DNA of 5,416 nucleotides, from positions 1-5,416 of the forward strand of contig DAOVTU010000258.1 of assembly GCA_030632925.1 (NCBI GenBank), in the 5' to 3' direction. Below the pieces are notes generated by a model. That model was not told where the DNA came from. It worked only from the letters and a program-made list of their open reading frames with translations, and ran no database searches. Shown here piece after piece: positions 4,565 to 5,416 of this stretch (the first letter of the stretch is position 1; each line of letters begins with the position of its first letter). The position numbers and the translations under genes were made by a program. This DNA comes from Candidatus Krumholzibacteriia bacterium. Its GTDB lineage: Bacteria > Krumholzibacteriota > Krumholzibacteriia > LZORAL124-64-63.

Positions 4565-5349
4565 AACCGGAAGTCGAAGCCGACAAAGGCGCCGGCCATC
4601 CGCGTATTCATCCGCACGCCATCGGTCGCGATCTGATAGCCCAAAATGCGATAGCCAAAAGGCAGGCTCGTATTTTCCCCCAGGCCGTACCGGAAGGCGC
4701 CCATCATCTGGTAGGTGTTCTCGCTGCCGACTCCAAACCCACCGAAATCGGCCTTCATTTCGAAATCCCAATTCCGGTGGAGGGCCCAGGTCCCGAACGC
4801 TCCCACAACGGGGTCCAAAACCGTGGCCTTGACTTCGGGCAGGAACCGGCCGGCGAGGGTGAAATTCTGGCTGACGGAATAGACCCGCATCCCAACCAGA
4901 AAACGCAGCGTGGGCGCCATCTCGGGCCGGTAAATGAGGTCGAGTTCGCCAATGATATTTTTGAGGTCAAGAGAAGTGCCTGGGTACTCGGTGCTTTCAC
5001 CGTAGAGATTGATGTATTGGAAGTCCCCGTTGACACCCCATTGGCCCTTTTCCGCCGACAGGCTGATGAAGCCGCCGACCTCCACGTTCTTAAGCAGGGT
5101 TGAAAAGCTGCTGTTGATCGGAAAGGTCACGGAATTTGTTGTGATCGACCCCGACATTCCCGAAAGGAAGAAGTAGGGCCGCAGGGAAAACTGCCAGTCC
5201 TCGGCGATGGTCTGGTTTTCCGCCAGTACCGTGGGGTCGTTTTCTGCGTGGACCGGCAAGGACACCAGGACCAGCAGGCAGAGCCAACCCAGGATTCCCA
5301 GGCGGGATTTCCGTTCGGCCTGTTGGCCAATATTGCGATCGATGTGCAC
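4561..5349 (-). CDS. Secreted outer-membrane beta-barrel-like protein, function unknown
   Basis: The 262-residue protein has an N-terminal signal peptide: basic residues up to Arg16, a hydrophobic core LGILGWLCLLVLVSL (17-31) and a likely cut after VHA (33-35). The mature part has alternating polar/aromatic strands separated by Gly/Asn/Asp turns, for example WQFSLRPYFFLSG (52-64), WGVNGDFQYINLYG (104-117), LRFLVGMRVYSVS (148-160) and GAFVGFDFRF at the end. A terminal aromatic Phe is the usual signal for BAM-assisted insertion. LDPVVGAFG (178-186) and ADFGGFGVGSE (200-210) recall a widespread family of uncharacterised outer-membrane proteins; the substrate is unknown. GTG at 5347-5349 is chosen because GGAGAG (5358-5363) lies 8 nt upstream and it gives a normal signal peptide. 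The frame stays open to the window edge, so a longer form starting at GTG 5391 or beyond cannot be excluded. Confidence 0.8.
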   Translation of the reverse strand: MHIDRNIGQQAERKSRLGILGWLCLLVLVSLPVHAENDPTVLAENQTIAEDWQFSLRPYFFLSGMSGSITTNSVTFPINSSFSTLLKNVEVGGFISLSAEKGQWGVNGDFQYINLYGESTEYPGTSLDLKNIIGELDLIYRPEMAPTLRFLVGMRVYSVSQNFTLAGRFLPEVKATVLDPVVGAFGTWALHRNWDFEMKADFGGFGVGSENTYQMMGAFRYGLGENTSLPFGYRILGYQIATDGVRMNTRMAGAFVGFDFRF

Positions 5350-5357
5350 CAAATCTT

Positions 5358-5363
5358 CTCTCC
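5358..5363 (-). promoter_or_regulatory. Ribosome binding site deciding the start of the barrel-like gene
   Basis: The minus strand reads GGAGAG, 8 nt before the GTG at 5347-5349. A TTG directly before that GTG is also possible (5 nt spacing). Either choice leaves the signal peptide intact, whereas the in-frame GTG at 5389-5391 would add 14 residues and has no comparable site. Confidence 0.55.
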
Positions 5364-5416
5364 ATTCTGGAAATCCCAATTTCTGGATCACTGCGCCAAC
5401 TTCGAGAACCCCGCGA

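Noticed and set aside
5350..5391. Earlier GTG start (5389-5391) for the barrel-like gene
   Set aside because: It would put 14 more residues before the signal peptide and lacks a ribosome binding site, but it cannot be fully excluded.
5388..5416. Possible C-terminus of another minus-strand gene (frame reading AGFSKLAQ then TGA at 5388-5390)
   Set aside because: Only eight residues are visible before the window edge, too few to support a gene.

Overview
The window looks like ordinary core-genome DNA from a GC-rich Gram-negative bacterium, and I see no mobile element, CRISPR array, RNA gene or defence locus. The Gram-negative inference rests on the last gene, which encodes a secreted protein with outer-membrane beta-barrel character ending in Arg-Phe. 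The lineage cannot be fixed from this sequence. The short PyrE with a CPLC/KPGSR tail and the unusual gene order would suit an uncultured or poorly sampled phylum, but that is only an impression.

Layout: (1) 1-312, minus strand: the N-terminal arm of seryl-tRNA synthetase (serS), cut by the window edge and starting at a TTG codon. (2) 313-576: a divergent intergenic region with a 12-bp tandem repeat, a perfect hairpin palindrome, weak promoter-like elements facing both ways, and a small hairpin followed by a T-run in the presumed pyrF leader. (3) 577-4564, plus strand: a compact five-gene run, pyrF - pyrE - pgeF - SAM-dependent methyltransferase - trhP-like U32 protein. Its gaps are 46 bp, 5 bp, a 4-bp ATGA overlap and 26 bp, so it is probably one operon. 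(4) 4561-5349, minus strand: an outer-membrane beta-barrel-like protein, convergent with trhP. The two stop codons share one CTAG palindrome.

How the genes work together: pyrF and pyrE encode the last two enzymes of de novo UMP synthesis (orotate to OMP to UMP). pgeF belongs to the multicopper-oxidase-like YfiH/laccase-domain family linked to peptidoglycan editing. The last two genes of the run are the most interesting pair. The U32 protein resembles TrhP, which hydroxylates uridine 34 of tRNA. The gene just upstream is a SAM-dependent methyltransferase of a little-studied type (Methyltransf_32-like, with HACG and PCCH motifs). In Bacillus subtilis the trhP genes lie beside trmR, whose product methylates that hydroxyuridine. 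This methyltransferase could therefore be an unrelated enzyme filling the same role, which is a testable inference and not a demonstrated function.
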